A stretch of DNA of 64,000 nucleotides from Burkholderiales bacterium (GCA_016192425.1 JACPUE010000058.1:1-64000), one strand, 5' to 3'. Positions 1-9,839 are shown, counted from the first letter of the stretch. The notes: generated from the sequence alone by a model not told the origin. A program made the numbers and translations.

Positions 1-317
1 CCCCCCGCTCTCGCAGCGCTGCGCGCCGCGGGCAGGGGGACGCTCCCAGCGCGGCGGGGCGGCCCTTGCGCGGGAGCCCTGGCCTGGGGCGCGCCGGTTT
101 CATGCGTCGCGGGTGCCGCGTTCGCGGAATGGGTAACTGAAATGAAGCAACACCCCCCTGTGTCGCCTTCGGCGCCTTCCCCCCGCTCTCGCAGCGCTGC
201 GCGCCGCGGGCAGGGGGACGCTCCCAGCGCGGCGGGGCGGCCCTTGCGCGGCGGCCCTGGCCTGGGGCGCGCCGGTTGCATGCGTCGTGGGTGCAGCGTT
301 CGCGTAACTGAATTCAT
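1..317. repeat. 178-bp tandem intergenic repeat upstream of oxyR
   Basis: Two near-identical copies lie head to tail with a period of 178 bp. The block beginning GCTCTCGCAGCGCTGCGC occurs at 7 and again at 185. The second copy degenerates after about 316, just before the oxyR leader. The first copy is cut by the window edge, so the array may extend left. A third, inverted and more diverged copy lies at 5461-5582. No credible gene is encoded; the antisense frames here are GC-rich shadows. The sequence resembles dispersed GC-rich intergenic repeats common in Comamonadaceae (from memory). Confidence 0.75.
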
Positions 318-389
318 GCGCCAATTTGTTGCGCTGCCACATGATCAGCGATGGCACTGCAAGTGCAGCTTGCTTACACTGTGAAACCC

Positions 390-1358
390 ATGACCCTCAC
401 CGAACTCAAATACATCGTTGCCGTGGCCCGCGAAAAGCACTTTGGTCGCGCGGCCGAGGCATGCTATGTATCGCAGCCCACCTTGTCGGTCGCCGTCAAG
501 AAGCTGGAAGAAGAACTGGACGTCAAGCTCTTCGAGCGCAGCGCCAGCGAAGTCAGCGTCACCTCGCTGGGCGAGGAAATCGTGCGCCAGGCGCAAAGCG
601 TGCTGGAACAGGCCGCCGCCATCAAGGAAATCGCCAAGCGCGGCAAAGACCCGCTGGCAGGCGTGCTCACGCTGGGCGTGATCTACACCATCGGCCCCTA
701 CCTGCTGCCTGACCTGGTGCGCCACGCCATCAAGCGCACGCCGCAAATGCCGCTCATGCTGCAAGAGAACTTCACCGTCAAGCTGCTGGAGATGCTGCGC
801 ACCGGCGAAATCGACTGCGCCATCCTGGCAGAGCCTTTTCCCGACACCGGACTGGCCATTGCGCCGCTGTACGACGAACCCTTCATGGCCGCCGTGCCCA
901 GCACCCACCCGCTGGCGCAGAACAAGAGCGTGTCGGCCCACGAACTCAAGGCCGAAAACATGCTGCTGCTGGGGACAGGCCATTGCTTCCGCGACCATGT
1001 GCTGGAGGTCTGCCCCGAGTTTGCACGCTTTGCCAGCAACGCCGAAGGCATCCGCAAGACCTTTGAAGGATCGTCGCTGGAGACCATCAAGCACATGGTG
1101 GCCGCAGGCATGGGCGTGACCCTGGTGCCGCGCCTGGCCGTGCCGCGCGATGCGCTGCAAGGCGCCACCGTGCGGCGCCGCAAGAGCGACGAGCCGCACA
1201 TCTGCTACCTGCCCATCCGCGAATCCGACGGCAGCGCCCCGCCCATGCGCCGCGTGGTGCTGGCCTGGCGGCGCAGCTTCACGCGCTACGAGGCCATTGC
1301 CGCCTTGCGCAACGCCATCTACGCCTGCGAACTGCCTGGCGTCTCGCGTCTGTCCTGA
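390..1358 (+). CDS. oxyR: OxyR, peroxide-sensing LysR-type regulator
   Basis: A 322-aa LysR-family protein. The N-terminal winged helix spans about residues 1-60 ([20 protein letters not shown] and [13 protein letters not shown]). The effector domain contains [14 protein letters not shown], which matches the OxyR redox site: two cysteines nine residues apart, like Cys199 and Cys208 of the E. coli protein. The ATG at 390 is preferred over an in-frame ATG at 351 because translation from 390 begins with the canonical MTLTELKY. The protein activates peroxide-defence genes when the cysteines form a disulfide. The next gene is a Dps ferritin, a typical OxyR target. Confidence 0.93.
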   Translation: MTLTELKYIVAVAREKHFGRAAEACYVSQPTLSVAVKKLEEELDVKLFERSASEVSVTSLGEEIVRQAQSVLEQAAAIKEIAKRGKDPLAGVLTLGVIYTIGPYLLPDLVRHAIKRTPQMPLMLQENFTVKLLEMLRTGEIDCAILAEPFPDTGLAIAPLYDEPFMAAVPSTHPLAQNKSVSAHELKAENMLLLGTGHCFRDHVLEVCPEFARFASNAEGIRKTFEGSSLETIKHMVAAGMGVTLVPRLAVPRDALQGATVRRRKSDEPHICYLPIRESDGSAPPMRRVVLAWRRSFTRYEAIAALRNAIYACELPGVSRLS

Positions 1359-1477
1359 AACGCTCCGAACGCCCGCGCGCGCAGGGTTTTTGCCGCGCGG
1401 TGCGGGGTGCCTGCGCTACAGTGTTCCCATGCCTGCGTGGCAAGCCTTTTCTGCACCACCACCTCCCAGGAGAAACC

Positions 1478-1978
1478 ATGGCCAAAGCCCCCAAGACCAC
1501 CGCGCCCAGCATCCACATCGGCATCAGCGACAAGGACCGCTCCGCCATCGCCCAGGGCCTCGCGCGCCTGCTGGCCGACACCTACACGCTGTACCTGACC
1601 ACGCACAACTTCCACTGGAACGTGACCGGGCCCATGTTCAACTCGCTGCACGCCATGTTCATGGCGCAGTACACCGAACTGTGGAATGCCGTGGACCCGA
1701 TCGCCGAGCGCATCCGCTCGCTGGGCCATGTGGCGCCGGGCTCCTACGCCGAATTCGGCAAGCTCGCCAGCGTGCCCGATGCGCCCGCCAAGCCGCCCAA
1801 GGCGCTGGACATGGTGCGCATCCTGGTCGAAGGCCACGAGGCCGTGGCACGCACCGCGCGCAGCCTGTTCGCGGTGGTGGACAAGGCCGGCGACGAGCCC
1901 ACGGCCGACCTGCTGACCCAGCGCCTCACGGTGCACGAGCAGACGGCCTGGATGCTGCGCTCGCTGCTCGAAGACTGA
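1478..1978 (+). CDS. dps: Dps-family mini-ferritin
   Basis: A 166-aa Dps/ferritin-like protein that would oxidise and store iron and protect DNA from peroxide. Family residues are visible: the ferroxidase histidine in [12 protein letters not shown], acidic residues in AVDPIAERI, and a C-terminal helix with [15 protein letters not shown]. The ATG at 1478 is preceded by CCAGGAGAAACC, a good ribosome-binding site; an in-frame ATG at 1400 would only add GC-rich leader. The gene lies 119 bp behind oxyR and probably has its own promoter, perhaps OxyR-controlled (inference). Confidence 0.92.
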   Translation: MAKAPKTTAPSIHIGISDKDRSAIAQGLARLLADTYTLYLTTHNFHWNVTGPMFNSLHAMFMAQYTELWNAVDPIAERIRSLGHVAPGSYAEFGKLASVPDAPAKPPKALDMVRILVEGHEAVARTARSLFAVVDKAGDEPTADLLTQRLTVHEQTAWMLRSLLED

Positions 1979-1995
1979 TTGCCCGCGAGCCCCGC

Positions 1996-3519
1996 ATGAG
2001 CCCCCGCCGCACCCCAGTGGCTGCGGCGCCCGCGCCGGGCGCCGAGATCGAGCTCAAGCTCGCCCTGCCTGCGGGCGGCGGTGCGGCCCTGTTGCGCAAG
2101 CTGGCGGCCATACCCGCGCTGGCGCGCGTGGCGCCGGTGCGCCAGCAGCTGCACAACCAGTATTTCGATACCCCGGCCCAGGACCTGCGCGCGCGCCGCG
2201 CCGCCTTGCGGCTGCGCCGTGTGCAGGGGGCGGGCCAGGGCAAGCAGTGGCTGCAGACCCTCAAGACCGCCGATGCCGAGCTCTCGGCCCTGAGCCAGCG
2301 CGGCGAATGGGAAACGCCCGTGCCCGGCCCCGCCCTGCAGCCCAAGGCCCTGCGCGCCGCACCCCCGTGGCGGCGGCTGGACCCCGACGGCACGCTGCTG
2401 GCAGCCCTGCAGCCCTGCTTTGCCACCGACTTCGAGCGCACCTGCTGGACGCTGCGCCAGCGCGGCGGCGTGGTCATCGAGCTGGCGCTGGACCAGGGCC
2501 ACATCCACGCGGGCGGGCGCAGCGCGCCCATTGCCGAGCTGGAGCTGGAACTGCTGGCCGGCCCGCCCGAAGCCCTGTTCCGCCTGGCGGCGCAGATCGC
2601 GCGGCGCGTGCCCGTGCTGCCGCTGTCGGCCAGCAAGGCGCAGCGCGGCTTTGCCCTGGCGCAGGGCCTGCTCGACGCGCCGCGCCGCGCCCGCCCTGCG
2701 GCGCTGGGGCCCCGGCCCGCGCTGCAAGACCTGGCGGCCGCGCTGCTGGGCGAAACCTTCGACCAGTTCTGCACCAACCTGCATGGGCTGCTGCACATTG
2801 ACCACCCCGAGCTGGTGCACCAGGCGCGTGTGGGCTGGCGGCGCTGGCGCTCGGCGCTGCGGCTGTGCCTGCCCGACCTGGCCCTGCCGCCGCCCACCTG
2901 GCCCGGCCTGGAGCCCCTGCTGGGCTTGCTGGGCGAGCTGCGCGACCTGGACGTGGCCTGCACCCAGACCCTGCCCGCCGTGCAGGCGTCCTGTGTGGAC
3001 GGCTCGCCCGCCCGGGCTGCCGACTGGGAACGCACGGCGCAAGCCTTTCAGCAGGCCGCTGCCGTGCAGCGCAAGGCCGTGCGCCTGGCGCTGCAGGCAC
3101 CCATGACCGGCCAGGCACTGCTGGGCCTGGTGCAATGGATTGCGGCACTGCCGCAGGCCGCGCCCGCCACGCCCCAGCCCGCCCGGCGCTGGGCCCGCCA
3201 GCGCACCGAGCGCCTGCACCAGCGCTGGAAGACGGCCCAGCGCCAGGCCTGCGACCCCGCCAGCCTGCACCGCGCCCGCCTGCTGGCCAAGCGGCTGCGC
3301 TACACCGTCGAAGCCTTGCAGCCCCTGCTGCCGGACGCTGCCCAACGCTGGCACGCCCAGGCCCTGCAGGCCCAGCAGCAGGTGGGCCGCCTGCGTGATC
3401 TGCAAATGGCCGCCCTGCTGGCCGCGCGGCTGCAGGCACCGGCCGAAGTGGTGGCGTTCTTGCGCGGCCATGCGTCGGGCTGGGCGCAGGCCCAACTGCC
3501 AGACGGCACCAGCGCCTGA
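1996..3519 (+). CDS. CYTH-CHAD domain protein (inorganic triphosphatase-like)
   Basis: A 507-aa protein. The N-terminal CYTH domain starts with EIELKLAL, the metal-binding ExExK signature, and continues through LRLRR and the tunnel acidic motif PIAELELELL. The C-terminal half is a CHAD domain rich in histidine and arginine helices (VHQARVGWRRWRSALRL, LHRARLLAKRLRYTVEAL). CYTH domains hydrolyse triphosphates and CHAD domains bind polyphosphate, so a role in polyphosphate or triphosphate metabolism is likely. The frame is open from 1150, but the first sensible ATG after the dps stop is 1996, 17 bp downstream. Confidence 0.85.
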   Translation: MSPRRTPVAAAPAPGAEIELKLALPAGGGAALLRKLAAIPALARVAPVRQQLHNQYFDTPAQDLRARRAALRLRRVQGAGQGKQWLQTLKTADAELSALSQRGEWETPVPGPALQPKALRAAPPWRRLDPDGTLLAALQPCFATDFERTCWTLRQRGGVVIELALDQGHIHAGGRSAPIAELELELLAGPPEALFRLAAQIARRVPVLPLSASKAQRGFALAQGLLDAPRRARPAALGPRPALQDLAAALLGETFDQFCTNLHGLLHIDHPELVHQARVGWRRWRSALRLCLPDLALPPPTWPGLEPLLGLLGELRDLDVACTQTLPAVQASCVDGSPARAADWERTAQAFQQAAAVQRKAVRLALQAPMTGQALLGLVQWIAALPQAAPATPQPARRWARQRTERLHQRWKTAQRQACDPASLHRARLLAKRLRYTVEALQPLLPDAAQRWHAQALQAQQQVGRLRDLQMAALLAARLQAPAEVVAFLRGHASGWAQAQLPDGTSA

Positions 3520-3588
3520 GCGCACGCCAATCGGCGGTATAAACCGGGGCGCGCGCCCGGCGGCGCTGTCTTCCCTTTCCCCTTGCCC

Positions 3589-4458
3589 ATGACCACCTTG
3601 CCCCACAGCCGCTTTGCCCTGTACCTCGACCTGATCCGCTGGAACCGCCCCGCCGGCTGGCTGCTGCTGCTGTGGCCCACGCTCAGCGCGCTGTGGGTGG
3701 CGGCGGGCGGATTCCCTGGCTGGCACCTGCTGGCGGTGTTCACGCTGGGCACCATCCTCATGCGCAGCGCAGGCTGCTGCGTCAACGACGTGGCGGATCG
3801 CGACTTCGACCGCCACGTCAAGCGCACGGCACAGCGCCCCATCACCAGCGGCGCGGTGTCGGTGCGCGAGGCGCTGGGCGTGGGTGCGGCGCTGGCGCTG
3901 GTGGCCTTTGCCCTGGTGCTCACCACCAACACGCCCACCGTGGCCTGGTCGCTGCCGGCGCTGGGGGTGACCATCCTTTACCCGTTCACCAAACGCTTCT
4001 TCGCCATGCCACAGGCGGTGCTGGGCGTGGCGTTCAGCATGGGCATCCCCATGGCCTTCACCGCCGTGCGCGGCGAGGTGCCCTGGCTGGCGCTGTGGCT
4101 GGTGCTGGGCAACCTGCTGTGGGTGCTGGCCTACGACACCGAATACGCCATGGTGGACCGCGATGACGACCTGAAGATCGGCATGAAGACCTCGGCCATC
4201 ACCCTGGGCCGCTTCGACGTGGCGGCCATTCTGGCGTTCTACCTGGGTTTTGTGCTGATTTGGGCTGTAGCGCTTGCTCCGTTTGCGCTGGGTGCTATCT
4301 TTTATGTAGCGCTTGCCGCTGTGCTGGCGCAGGTGGCCTGGCATTGGCACCTGATCTGGGGACGCACCCGCGAGGGGTGCTTCCGCGCCTTCCGCGAGAA
4401 CCACTGGATTGGGTTCACGGTGTTTCTGGGGATCGTGGCCAGTTACGCCCTGCGCTGA
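3589..4458 (+). CDS. ubiA: 4-hydroxybenzoate polyprenyltransferase UbiA
   Basis: A 289-aa polytopic membrane enzyme that prenylates 4-hydroxybenzoate in ubiquinone synthesis. Both aspartate-rich motifs are present: [15 protein letters not shown] in the first half and [12 protein letters not shown] in the second. About eight hydrophobic segments are visible. The ATG at 3589 gives [21 protein letters not shown]; a TTG two codons upstream is the only nearby alternative. A stretch at about 4259-4310 inside the gene resembles the intergenic repeat found just downstream. Confidence 0.93.
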   Translation: MTTLPHSRFALYLDLIRWNRPAGWLLLLWPTLSALWVAAGGFPGWHLLAVFTLGTILMRSAGCCVNDVADRDFDRHVKRTAQRPITSGAVSVREALGVGAALALVAFALVLTTNTPTVAWSLPALGVTILYPFTKRFFAMPQAVLGVAFSMGIPMAFTAVRGEVPWLALWLVLGNLLWVLAYDTEYAMVDRDDDLKIGMKTSAITLGRFDVAAILAFYLGFVLIWAVALAPFALGAIFYVALAAVLAQVAWHWHLIWGRTREGCFRAFRENHWIGFTVFLGIVASYALR

Positions 4459-4515
4459 ATGCTATCAAAACAATAGCTGCCAGCACTTATGGAATAAGCG
4501 CTATAGGCCAAAAAT
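4459..4515. repeat. Hairpin intergenic repeat between convergent ubiA and proC
   Basis: The sequence holds GCTATCAAAACAATAGCTG followed by a stem AGCACTTAT/ATAAGCGCT (4482-4490 with 4494-4502, one mismatch, loop GGA) and GGCCAAAAATG. It resembles a short palindromic repeat that I recall as frequent between genes in Comamonadaceae genomes. It sits exactly between two gene 3' ends, so it may serve as a bidirectional terminator (inference). Confidence 0.6.
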
Positions 4516-4518
4516 GCT

Positions 4519-5355
4519 TCAAGCGCCGAACTCGTTACCCAATTCATGGGCGCGCTGCTCGGCGGCGTGCATGGCGCGCTCGAAGCTGGCGCCCACGCCA
4601 TCCTTTTCCAGCGATTGCAGCGCCGCGTAGGTTGTGCCGCCCTTAGAGGTGACGCGCTGGCGCAGCACCTCGGGCGGCTCGTCGGAGCGGCGCGCCAGTT
4701 CGGAGGCGCCCACAAACGTACCCACGGCGAGCTGGTGCGCCTGTGCCGGGCTCAGGCCCATGGCCGTGCCCGCGCGGGCCATGGCCTCCAGAAAATAGAA
4801 CACATAGGCCGGGCCCGAGCCGGAGAGGGCGGTCACGGCGTCGAGCTGTTTTTCGTGCTCCACCCACAGGAATTCGCCCGTGGTGGCCATGATGGCTTCC
4901 ACGCTCTGGCGCTGCGCGTTGTTCACGCCTGCGCGGGCGAACAGCGCGCTCATGCCCTTGCCTACGAGCGCGGGGGTGTTGGGCATGGTGCGCACGATGC
5001 AGTCGCTGCCCAGCCACTGGGCGATGCTGTCCGAGCGGATGCCTGCGGCCACGCTCAGGTGCAGGGCATGCTGGGTGTGCGCACGCGCCTGCGCGGCGGC
5101 GTCCTTGAAGGTCTGCGGCTTGACGGCCCAGACCACGATGCCCGCGCGTGCCAGCTGCGGGCCGGGGGCGGGCAGGGCCTCGATGCCGAAGCTCTTGCGC
5201 AGCGCCGCGCGGGCCTCTTCCCAGGGTTCCACCACCTCGATCTGGCTGGCCGGGTGGCCCTGGCGGATCAGCCCGCCAATGATGGCGCTGGCCATGTTGC
5301 CGCCGCCGATGAAGGCGATCACGGGGAGTGGGGAGGATGCGGGGCTGGTGCTCAT
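4519..5355 (-). CDS. proC: Pyrroline-5-carboxylate reductase
   Basis: A 278-aa enzyme for the last step of proline synthesis, NAD(P)H-dependent reduction of pyrroline-5-carboxylate. The Rossmann motif is IAFIGGGNMASAIIGGL near the N-terminus; VRTMPNTPALVGKG and the C-terminal signature TALSGSGPAYVFYFLEA are clear. The frame is open up to 5481 but the ATG at 5355 gives the usual short N-terminus (MSTSPASSPLPVIAFIGGG). It is convergent with ubiA. Confidence 0.94.
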   Translation of the reverse strand: MSTSPASSPLPVIAFIGGGNMASAIIGGLIRQGHPASQIEVVEPWEEARAALRKSFGIEALPAPGPQLARAGIVVWAVKPQTFKDAAAQARAHTQHALHLSVAAGIRSDSIAQWLGSDCIVRTMPNTPALVGKGMSALFARAGVNNAQRQSVEAIMATTGEFLWVEHEKQLDAVTALSGSGPAYVFYFLEAMARAGTAMGLSPAQAHQLAVGTFVGASELARRSDEPPEVLRQRVTSKGGTTYAALQSLEKDGVGASFERAMHAAEQRAHELGNEFGA

Positions 5356-5460
5356 GGTGCGGTGCGAAGTGGCAACTACAGGGGCCACGATGGTAGCGCC
5401 AATAGAAACAGAGTCGGCGCTCAGCGCTATCTCTCTCGGCGTATGCAACCGGCGTGGCCA

Positions 5461-5582
5461 GGGCCAGCAGCCACCGTGCAAGGGCCGCCCCGCTGCACTG
5501 GTGGCGTCCCCCTGCCCGCAGCGCGTAGCGATGCGAGAGCGGGGGGAAGGCGCCGCAGGCGACTCAGGGGGGTATTCCTACC
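5461..5582 (-). repeat. Inverted third copy of the GC-rich repeat seen at 1-317
   Basis: Read on the minus strand this contains CGCCTTCCCCCCGCTCTCGC, then GGGCAGGGGGACGC and GCGGGGCGGCCCTTGC in the same order as the units at 1-317, with scattered differences. It lies between glpK and proC and carries no gene. The region 5390-5440 beside it has short AGCGCTATCT-like pieces related to the 4459 repeat. Confidence 0.65.
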
Positions 5583-7076
5583 CTACTCCAAAGTGGCTTG
5601 GCGCACCGCGTGCTCCCAGCGCGCCATCAGCTCCTGCGCGCGGGCAGCGGGCAGGGTGGGCACGAAGCGGCGCTCGGCGCGCCACAGGCGCGAGAGCTCG
5701 TCGGTGCTGCCGTACACACCGCTGGACAGCCCGGCCAGGTAGGCGGCGCCCAGCGCCGTGGTTTCGATCACGGCGGGCCGCACCACCGGAATGCCCAGCA
5801 GGTCGGCCTGGAACTGCATCAGCAGGTCGTTGATGCAGGCGCCGCCGTCCACGCGCAGCTCGCTCACCGGCTGGCCGCCTGCGGCCACGGCGTCGCGGCT
5901 CATGGCCAGCAGCAGGGCCGCGCTCTGGTAGGCGATGGATTCGAGCGCCGCGCGCGCGATGTGCGCCAGCGTGGTGCCGCGCGTGAGGCCGGTGATGGTG
6001 CCGCGCGCGTCGGGCTTCCAGTAGGGCGCGCCCAGGCCGGTGAAGGCGGGCACCATCATCACGCCGCCCGAGTCGGGCACGGTCAGCGCGAGCGACTCGA
6101 CCTCGCTGCTGGTGGAAATGGCGCGCAACCCGTCGCGCAGCCACTGCACCACGGCGCCGCCCACGAACACGCTGCCTTCCAGGGCGAATTCGGGTTGTCG
6201 CCCAGGTTGCGCTGCGCTGGTGGTGAGCAGGCCGTTGCGCGATGTTTGGAAGGTCTGGCCCGTGTGCATGAGCATGAAGCAGCCCGTGCCGTAGGTGTTC
6301 TTGGCCATGCCCGCGGAAAAGCAGGCCTGGCCGAACAGTGCGCTCTGCTGGTCACCCGCCACGCCGCCGATGCGGATGGGGTGGCCCAGCAGGTCGGCGG
6401 CGGTATCACCGAAATGGCTGCTCGACGGCAGCACCTGGGGCAGCAGCGCCTTGGGGATGCGCAGCAGTTCGAGCAGTTCATCGTCCCACTGGTTGGTGCG
6501 CACGTTGAAGAGCATGGTGCGCGCGGCGTTGCTCACGTCGGTCACGTGCACCGCGCCGTGGGTGAGCTTCCACATCAGCCAGCTGTCCACCGTGCCGAAG
6601 GCCAGTTCGCCGCGCTCGGCCGCCTCGCGCGCGCCGGGCACGTGGTTCAGCATCCACTGCAGCTTGGTGCCTGAAAAATAGGCATCCACCAGCAGCCCGG
6701 TCTTGGCCTGGATGCTGTCGGCATGGCCCTGCGCGCGCAATTGCGCGCAGGCGGGTTCGGCGCGCCGGTCCTGCCAGACGATGGCGTGGTGCACGGGCTG
6801 GCCGGTCTTGCGGTTCCATAGCACCGTGGTCTCGCGTTGGTTGGTGATGCCCACGGCCCGCACGTCGCTGGCCGCAATGCCGGCCTTGGCCAGCGCCTCG
6901 CGCGCGGTGGCGAGCTGGGTGCGCCAGATTTCCAGCGGGTCGTGCTCCACCCAGCCGGGCTGGGGGTAGATCTGGGGCAGTTCGAGCTGCGCCTGGGCCA
7001 CGATGTGGCCCAGCTCATCGAACACGATGCTGCGCGAGCTGGATGTGCCTTGGTCGAGTGCAAGCAGGTAGGTCAT
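5583..7076 (-). CDS. glpK: Glycerol kinase
   Basis: A 497-aa FGGY-family kinase that makes glycerol 3-phosphate from glycerol and ATP. The N-terminus [20 protein letters not shown] carries the phosphate-binding loop, and [14 protein letters not shown] plus the C-terminal [17 protein letters not shown] are typical. Full length. It is the third gene of a leftward unit glpR, glpV-like, glpK; the gap to the preceding binding-protein gene is 44 bp. It complements the rightward glycerol transporter and GlpD. Confidence 0.96.
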   Translation of the reverse strand: MTYLLALDQGTSSSRSIVFDELGHIVAQAQLELPQIYPQPGWVEHDPLEIWRTQLATAREALAKAGIAASDVRAVGITNQRETTVLWNRKTGQPVHHAIVWQDRRAEPACAQLRAQGHADSIQAKTGLLVDAYFSGTKLQWMLNHVPGAREAAERGELAFGTVDSWLMWKLTHGAVHVTDVSNAARTMLFNVRTNQWDDELLELLRIPKALLPQVLPSSSHFGDTAADLLGHPIRIGGVAGDQQSALFGQACFSAGMAKNTYGTGCFMLMHTGQTFQTSRNGLLTTSAAQPGRQPEFALEGSVFVGGAVVQWLRDGLRAISTSSEVESLALTVPDSGGVMMVPAFTGLGAPYWKPDARGTITGLTRGTTLAHIARAALESIAYQSAALLLAMSRDAVAAGGQPVSELRVDGGACINDLLMQFQADLLGIPVVRPAVIETTALGAAYLAGLSSGVYGSTDELSRLWRAERRFVPTLPAARAQELMARWEHAVRQATLE

Positions 7077-7120
7077 AAATGCAATGAAATAATGGTGAAC
7101 AGGCTCTCAGGGATCTATTT

Positions 7121-8851
7121 TCATCGAACCCGCCACTCTTTCCACGATTTCAATAAATCTCCATAATTGATGGTTTCTCCACGTGGTTTTTCATTGTCGA
7201 GTTTTTCCCACGGAGCACCTAATTTGGTAATCCATTGCTTGGCGTCTTTGATGGGATTCAGGCGCGGTGCGCAACGGGACATGCCCGTTTGTTCTAGCGA
7301 CGCCATTGTCCGGTCCATCTCTTCTGCCAGGTTATTCATCGCCTCTTGGGGCGAACGCTCTCCATGGACGGCCTTGGCAATGTTTTTCCACCAGAGTTGA
7401 GACAATTTTGGATAATCAGGGACATTGGTTCCTGTCGGTGTCCAGGCAACCCGGGCTGGACTTCGATAAAATTCAATCAACCCGCCGTATTTTGCAGAAT
7501 TTGCTGTGAAATAATCATGTCGAAGATCACTGTTCCGTATGAAAGTCAATCCCACAATTGATTTCTTCAAAGAAACGGTTTTGGATGTTACGAATTGCGC
7601 ATACAGCCACGCGGCAGCCGTGCGGTTGGCGTCGTGGTTTTTGAAGAAAGTCCACGAGCCGACGTCCTGGTAGCCGTTCTGCATGCCTTGCTTCCAATAG
7701 GGGCCTACCGGGCCGGGGGCCATGCGCCACTTGGGCGTGCCGTCGGCGTTCACCACGGGCAGGCCGGGCTTGGTCATGTCCGCCGTGAAGGCGGTGTACC
7801 AGAAGATTTGCTGGGCGATCTGGCCCTGGGCGGGCACGGGGCCGGCTTCGCCGAAGGTCATGCCGGTGGCTTCCTTGGGCGCGTACTTCTTCATCCAGTC
7901 CACGTACTTGGTGAGCGCATAGACGGCTGCAGGCGAGTTGGTCGCGCCACCCCGGGCCACGGAGGCGCCCACAGGAGTGCATTTGTCCACGCTATCGACT
8001 CTGATCCCCCATTCGTCCACGGGTCGGCCATTGGGGTAGCCTTTGTCGGCCGCGCCTGCCATGGAAAGCCAGGCATCGGTAAAGCGCCAGCCCAGGGATG
8101 GATCCTCCTTGCCATAGTCCATGTGGCCGTAGATGGGCTTGCCGTCGATCTGCTTGACGTCATTGGTGAAGAACTCGGCGATGTCTTCGTAGGCGCTCCA
8201 GTTCAGGGGCACACCCAGTTCGTAGCCATATTTGGCCTTGAACTTGTCCTTCAGGTCCTTGCGGTCAAACAGGTCGGCACGGAACCAGTACAGGTTGGCA
8301 AACTGCTGGTCGGGCAACTGGTAGAGCATTCCGTCCGGCGCTCTTGTGAATTTGGTGCCTATGAAATCGTTCAGATCCAGGAATGGGCTGGTGAATTCCT
8401 TGCCTGCCCCTACCATGTAATCTGTCAGGTTGAGTATCTTGCCGTATCGATAGTGGGTGCCAATCAAGTCGGAATCACTGATCCAGCCGTCAAATGACGA
8501 CTTGTTGGACTGTGTTGACGCCATTAATTTTTCAACCACGTCACCTTCTTGTGCCAGGGTGTGCTTAACCTTGATTCCCGTAATTTCCTCAAAGGCTTTT
8601 GCCAATGTCTTGGCCTCGTATTCATGCGTGGTGATAGTTTCCGAGATTACCGAAATTTCCGTCACCCCCTTGGCTTGAAGCTTATTGGCAGCCTGGATAA
8701 ACCACTTCATTTCAGCAGTTTGCTGATCCTTGTCCAGGGTGGAGGGCTGAAATTCCTTGTCAATCCATATTTTTGCCTGTGGTTCGCCGGCATAAGAGAT
8801 ATGAATGGCGCTCAAAATACATACGGCAGCTATGGTGTAATGAATGTTCAT
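7121..8851 (-). CDS. Second GlpV-type glycerol ABC transporter substrate-binding protein
   Basis: A 576-aa periplasmic binding protein, paralogous along its full length to the one at 14106-15839. The ATG at 8851 gives a signal peptide (MNIHYTIAAVCILSAIHISYA then GEPQ) and is preceded by TTGGAACAAGC. An ATG at 8878 overlapping the glpR stop as ATGA is the alternative. The central part, about 7640-8320, is almost identical in DNA to the other copy. Both ends are clearly diverged and use more AT-rich codons, suggesting gene conversion. It lies between glpR and glpK, so it may supply an alternative binding protein to the same transporter. Confidence 0.85.
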   Translation of the reverse strand: MNIHYTIAAVCILSAIHISYAGEPQAKIWIDKEFQPSTLDKDQQTAEMKWFIQAANKLQAKGVTEISVISETITTHEYEAKTLAKAFEEITGIKVKHTLAQEGDVVEKLMASTQSNKSSFDGWISDSDLIGTHYRYGKILNLTDYMVGAGKEFTSPFLDLNDFIGTKFTRAPDGMLYQLPDQQFANLYWFRADLFDRKDLKDKFKAKYGYELGVPLNWSAYEDIAEFFTNDVKQIDGKPIYGHMDYGKEDPSLGWRFTDAWLSMAGAADKGYPNGRPVDEWGIRVDSVDKCTPVGASVARGGATNSPAAVYALTKYVDWMKKYAPKEATGMTFGEAGPVPAQGQIAQQIFWYTAFTADMTKPGLPVVNADGTPKWRMAPGPVGPYWKQGMQNGYQDVGSWTFFKNHDANRTAAAWLYAQFVTSKTVSLKKSIVGLTFIRNSDLRHDYFTANSAKYGGLIEFYRSPARVAWTPTGTNVPDYPKLSQLWWKNIAKAVHGERSPQEAMNNLAEEMDRTMASLEQTGMSRCAPRLNPIKDAKQWITKLGAPWEKLDNEKPRGETINYGDLLKSWKEWRVR

Positions 8852-8874
8852 GCTTGTTCCAATTGCGTGAATGG

Positions 8875-9663
8875 TCATGCACGGGCTTCTTCTGCCGATG
8901 CAACAACCAAATGCACGTCGGCGTTTTCCAGCAGCGCCGGAAAGGGGGCGGGCGGGGGTTCGTCGGTGAACAGCCGGTCGATCTGGTCCAGCGAGGCGAG
9001 CTGCACCATGGCCGGGCGGTTGAACTTGCTGTGGTCGGCGGCCAGCCACACCTCGCGGGCGTGTTCCACGATGGTTTGCGCCACCTTCACTTCGCGGTAA
9101 TCGAAGTCGCGCAGCGTGCCGTCGTCTTCGATGCCCGAGATGCCGATGATGGCAATGTCCACGCGGAACTGGCGGATGAAGTCCACCGCCGCCTCGCCCA
9201 CGATGCCGCGGTCCCGCGTGCGCACCACGCCCCCGGCCACGATCACCTCGCAGTCCGGGTTGGCGCACAGGATGGCGGCCACGTTGAGGTTGTTGGTGAT
9301 GACGCGCAGCCCCTGGTGGTGCAGCAGCGCCTTGGCAATGGCCTCGGTGGTGGTGCCGATGTTCAGGATCAGCGAGCAGTGGTTGGGCACAGCCTGCGCC
9401 ACGGCGCGGGCGATGCGTGCCTTGCCTGCGGAGTTGAGGGTTTCGCGCTGGTTGTGCGCGATGTTCTCCACCGTGGAGCTGGGCAGGCGCACCCCTCCAT
9501 GGAAGCGGCTGAGCAGGCCTTGTTCTGCCAGGCGCTGCACGTCGCGGCGCACCGTCTGCAGGGTCACGCCCAGGGTTTCGGCCAACTGCTCGACGGTGGC
9601 CGATTTGCGGGCGCGCAGTTCTTCCAGCAGCAGGATTTGGCGGGGGTTGGTGTTCACGCTCAT
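8875..9663 (-). CDS. glpR: DeoR-family glycerol regulator GlpR
   Basis: A 262-aa DeoR-family repressor. The N-terminal winged helix is RQILLLEELRARKSATVEQL with SVTLQTVRRDVQRL-type recognition residues. The sugar-phosphate isomerase-like sensor domain contains LNIGTTTEAIAKALL and the typical GG and D residues. It is expected to bind glycerol 3-phosphate and control both glp units. It faces the glpS operon across an AT-rich gap. Its stop (8875-8877) is interlocked as ATGA with a possible start of the next gene. Confidence 0.9.
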   Translation of the reverse strand: MSVNTNPRQILLLEELRARKSATVEQLAETLGVTLQTVRRDVQRLAEQGLLSRFHGGVRLPSSTVENIAHNQRETLNSAGKARIARAVAQAVPNHCSLILNIGTTTEAIAKALLHHQGLRVITNNLNVAAILCANPDCEVIVAGGVVRTRDRGIVGEAAVDFIRQFRVDIAIIGISGIEDDGTLRDFDYREVKVAQTIVEHAREVWLAADHSKFNRPAMVQLASLDQIDRLFTDEPPPAPFPALLENADVHLVVASAEEARA

Positions 9664-9839
9664 GGCCTCGGTGTGGCGGTTGCGATACTGTAAAGCGAAA
9701 AAAAAGGAAAAATTTAAGGGTAAACCTTAGGTCTATTCGCGCAAAAAAGAACAAAAATGAAAAAATACGAAAACCAACGCGCCGTCATCTGCCCGCAGCA
9801 AGCGTGCAGGAACGTCGGGTTGCTGCAAAGGGTGAGCAC
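9664..9839. promoter_or_regulatory. Divergent glp control region
   Basis: This 176-bp gap separates glpR from glpS and is conspicuously AT-rich at 9695-9775 in a GC-rich genome. It has A-tracts, a short inverted repeat TAAGG-N5-CCTTA (9715-9729) and spaced CGAAAA-like elements (9696 and 9768). The divergent promoters and GlpR operator are probably here. I cannot name the operator with certainty. Confidence 0.5.

Noticed and set aside
1744-4404. Long minus-strand open frame (886 codons) antisense to dps, the CYTH-CHAD gene and ubiA
   Set aside because: Composition is Q/R/G/A-rich shadow sequence with no domain; the plus-strand genes have clear families and ribosome-binding sites.
7121-9754. 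A single 877-codon frame that could be read as a regulator-binding protein fusion
   Set aside because: Its N-terminal part is an out-of-frame shadow of glpR; the binding protein has its own signal peptide and start at 8851.
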